Below, piece by piece: positions 14,840-16,084 of a stretch of 16,084 bases of DNA; the first letter of the stretch is position 1; the number at the start of each line of letters is the position of its first letter. The notes beneath the pieces are model-generated. The model was not told the DNA's origin. It saw only the letters and a list, made by a program, of their open reading frames with translations, and ran no database searches. The DNA lies in the NCBI GenBank assembly GCA_031411655.1, contig JANOBM010000064.1, positions 1-16,084 of the forward strand, written 5' to 3'. The position numbers were made by a program, and so were the translations under genes. This stretch comes from UBA6163 sp031411655. GTDB lineage: Bacteria > Planctomycetota > Planctomycetia > Pirellulales > Pirellulaceae.

Positions 14840-16084
14840 TTAGGCGATGATTCCGTGAGCAACATGCCCTGCGACGTCCGTTAATCGGAAGTCGCGACCT
14901 GCGTATCGATAGGTCAATCGCTCATGGTCGAGTCCGAGGAGATGGAGGATGGTCGCATGGAGATCGTGAACGTGCATTTTATTCTCGACTGCGTAATAGC
15001 CATATTCGTCTGTCGCTCCATACGCAAAACCGCTTTTGACTCCACCGCCGGCCATCCACATCGTGAAGCCATGGGGATTGTGATCGCGTCCATCAGTTCC
15101 CTGTGCGGTGGGGGTGCGCCCAAACTCACCACCCCAAAGCACTAACGTATCGTTGAGTAACCCGCGAGAGCGAAGGTCCGTTAAAAAACCAGCAATAGGC
15201 TTATCCACCTCGGCGGCATTCTTCGTATGTCCTTGATAGAGATTGCCGTGTTGATCCCATTGCACATCGCTATCGCTGTGCGTCACCTGCACGAATCGAA
15301 CACCGCGTTCTAAAAACCGCCGTGCCATCAAGCACTGACGCCCAAAGTTTTCTGTAACTGGATCGTCGACGCCATAGAGGGAACGGGTCGCCTCACTTTC
15401 TTGTGACAAATCCTGTATGTCCGGCATCGACGACTGCATTCGAAATGCAAGTTCGAAGGAGTTGAGTCGACCTTCAAGTACTTGATCGGGACTACCTGTG
15501 GAAAGTTGGGAACGGTTGAGATCGGCGATCAAATCCAATTGCTTTCGTTGCATGGCGCGGTCAAGGCGTGGATTGTGAATCTGTTTGACAGACGCTTGGC
15601 TGGCAGGCAAACTCGCGTTCCCTATCGGCGTTCCTTGACAATGAGAAGGTAGAAAAGCGGCACCCCAATTATTGACGCCACCGTGGGCAAGGGTCGGGCA
15701 AATCGTGATGAACGCTGGCAAGTTTTCGTTTTCAGTCCCTAATCCGTACGTCACCCAGGAGCCCAAACTCGGGCGAACAAATTGGTCGCTGCCGGTATGG
15801 ATCTTAAGCAGCGCACCACCGTGGGCTGGATTGGACCCATGAAGGCTACGAAGGATACAAAGCTCATCGATATGTTTTGCGACGTTAGGAAAAAGCTCAC
15901 TGACAGGCAAGCCACTGTCTCCATGCTGATGGAATCGCCAAGGCGATTTCAGAAGATTTCCCTGCTTCGCAAATGTGACTTGGGGAAGGTCAAAGGGCGG
16001 AGCCTTTCCGTTATCACGATCTAGCAAAGGCTTCGGATCAAACGTATCGACGTGAGAAGGCCCACCTTTCATGAATAGAAAAAC
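14840..16084 (-). CDS. DUF1501 family protein, 5' end outside window
   Basis: This DUF1501 protein belongs to the alkaline-phosphatase/sulfatase-like superfamily and is very common in planctomycetes. The frame remains open through the right edge: four codons (VFLF) precede the Met at 16072, and FLFMKGGPSHVDTFDPKP is the conserved family segment, so the true start, usually a Tat-signal leader of some tens of residues, lies beyond the window. Other family marks are LHGSNPAHGG, HSDSDVQWDQHGN, GGEFGRTP and DGRDHNPHGF. The biochemical function is not established; members are usually encoded beside PSD1-type cytochrome c proteins (DUF1549/DUF1553), which would be expected just to the right of the window on the same strand. 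Its stop is 16 bases from the convergent sulfatase stop. Confidence 0.92.
   Translation of the reverse strand, partial: VFLFMKGGPSHVDTFDPKPLLDRDNGKAPPFDLPQVTFAKQGNLLKSPWRFHQHGDSGLPVSELFPNVAKHIDELCILRSLHGSNPAHGGALLKIHTGSDQFVRPSLGSWVTYGLGTENENLPAFITICPTLAHGGVNNWGAAFLPSHCQGTPIGNASLPASQASVKQIHNPRLDRAMQRKQLDLIADLNRSQLSTGSPDQVLEGRLNSFELAFRMQSSMPDIQDLSQESEATRSLYGVDDPVTENFGRQCLMARRFLERGVRFVQVTHSDSDVQWDQHGNLYQGHTKNAAEVDKPIAGFLTDLRSRGLLNDTLVLWGGEFGRTPTAQGTDGRDHNPHGFTMWMAGGGVKSGFAYGATDEYGYYAVENKMHVHDLHATILHLLGLDHERLTYRYAGRDFRLTDVAGHVAHGIIA

Noticed and set aside
1..16084. Mobile element, phage, CRISPR or defence system
   Set aside because: No transposase, integrase, terminal inverted repeats, spaced direct-repeat array or defence-type domain was seen; all large genes belong to metabolic families.

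Overview
The window looks like chromosomal DNA of a planctomycete, most likely a Rhodopirellula-type member of the Pirellulaceae. The basis is gene content. It holds three sulfatases, a Tat-exported Gfo/Idh/MocA oxidoreductase ending in the typical REPWRV tail, an exported HEAT-repeat protein and a DUF1501 protein. Shine-Dalgarno sequences are mostly weak or absent. The genus is an inference; no rRNA or other marker gene is present.

Layout. (1) 1-6163, plus strand: the 3' part of a heparan-N-sulfatase-like sulfatase, then a second complete sulfatase with a C-terminal HEAT-like extension. After a 187-base gap with a candidate promoter come a Tat-exported Gfo/Idh/MocA protein and a signal-peptide HEAT-repeat protein. 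This run ends at a strong hairpin terminator (6203-6236) that touches the stop codon of the convergent rbsC. (2) 12941-6227, minus strand: a six-gene operon in transcription order of LacI-type regulator, exported nucleoside hydrolase, ribokinase, lipoprotein sugar-binding protein, RbsA-type ATPase and RbsC-type permease. Stop/start overlaps of 4 nt join ribokinase to rbsB and rbsB to rbsA. A perfect 18-bp palindrome with a central CG (12975-12992) lies just upstream of the regulator gene and is the probable operator. (3) 13264-14823, plus strand: a third sulfatase, divergent from the operon. (4) 14840 to the right edge, minus strand: a DUF1501 protein whose 5' end lies outside the window.

How the genes fit together. 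The minus-strand operon reads as a self-contained nucleoside-scavenging pathway. Nucleosides would be cleaved outside the cytoplasm by the exported hydrolase. The freed ribose would be captured by the lipoprotein binding protein, imported by RbsAC and phosphorylated by ribokinase, under autoregulation by the LacI-type protein. The flanking genes look like fragments of sulfated-polysaccharide catabolism: sulfate removal by the sulfatases, with the Gfo/Idh/MocA protein as a possible exported sugar-modifying enzyme. No tRNA, rRNA, CRISPR array, insertion sequence or phage gene was seen. The most interesting points are the coupling of an exported nucleoside hydrolase to a ribose importer under one operator, and the pairing of HEAT-repeat modules with exported catabolic enzymes.
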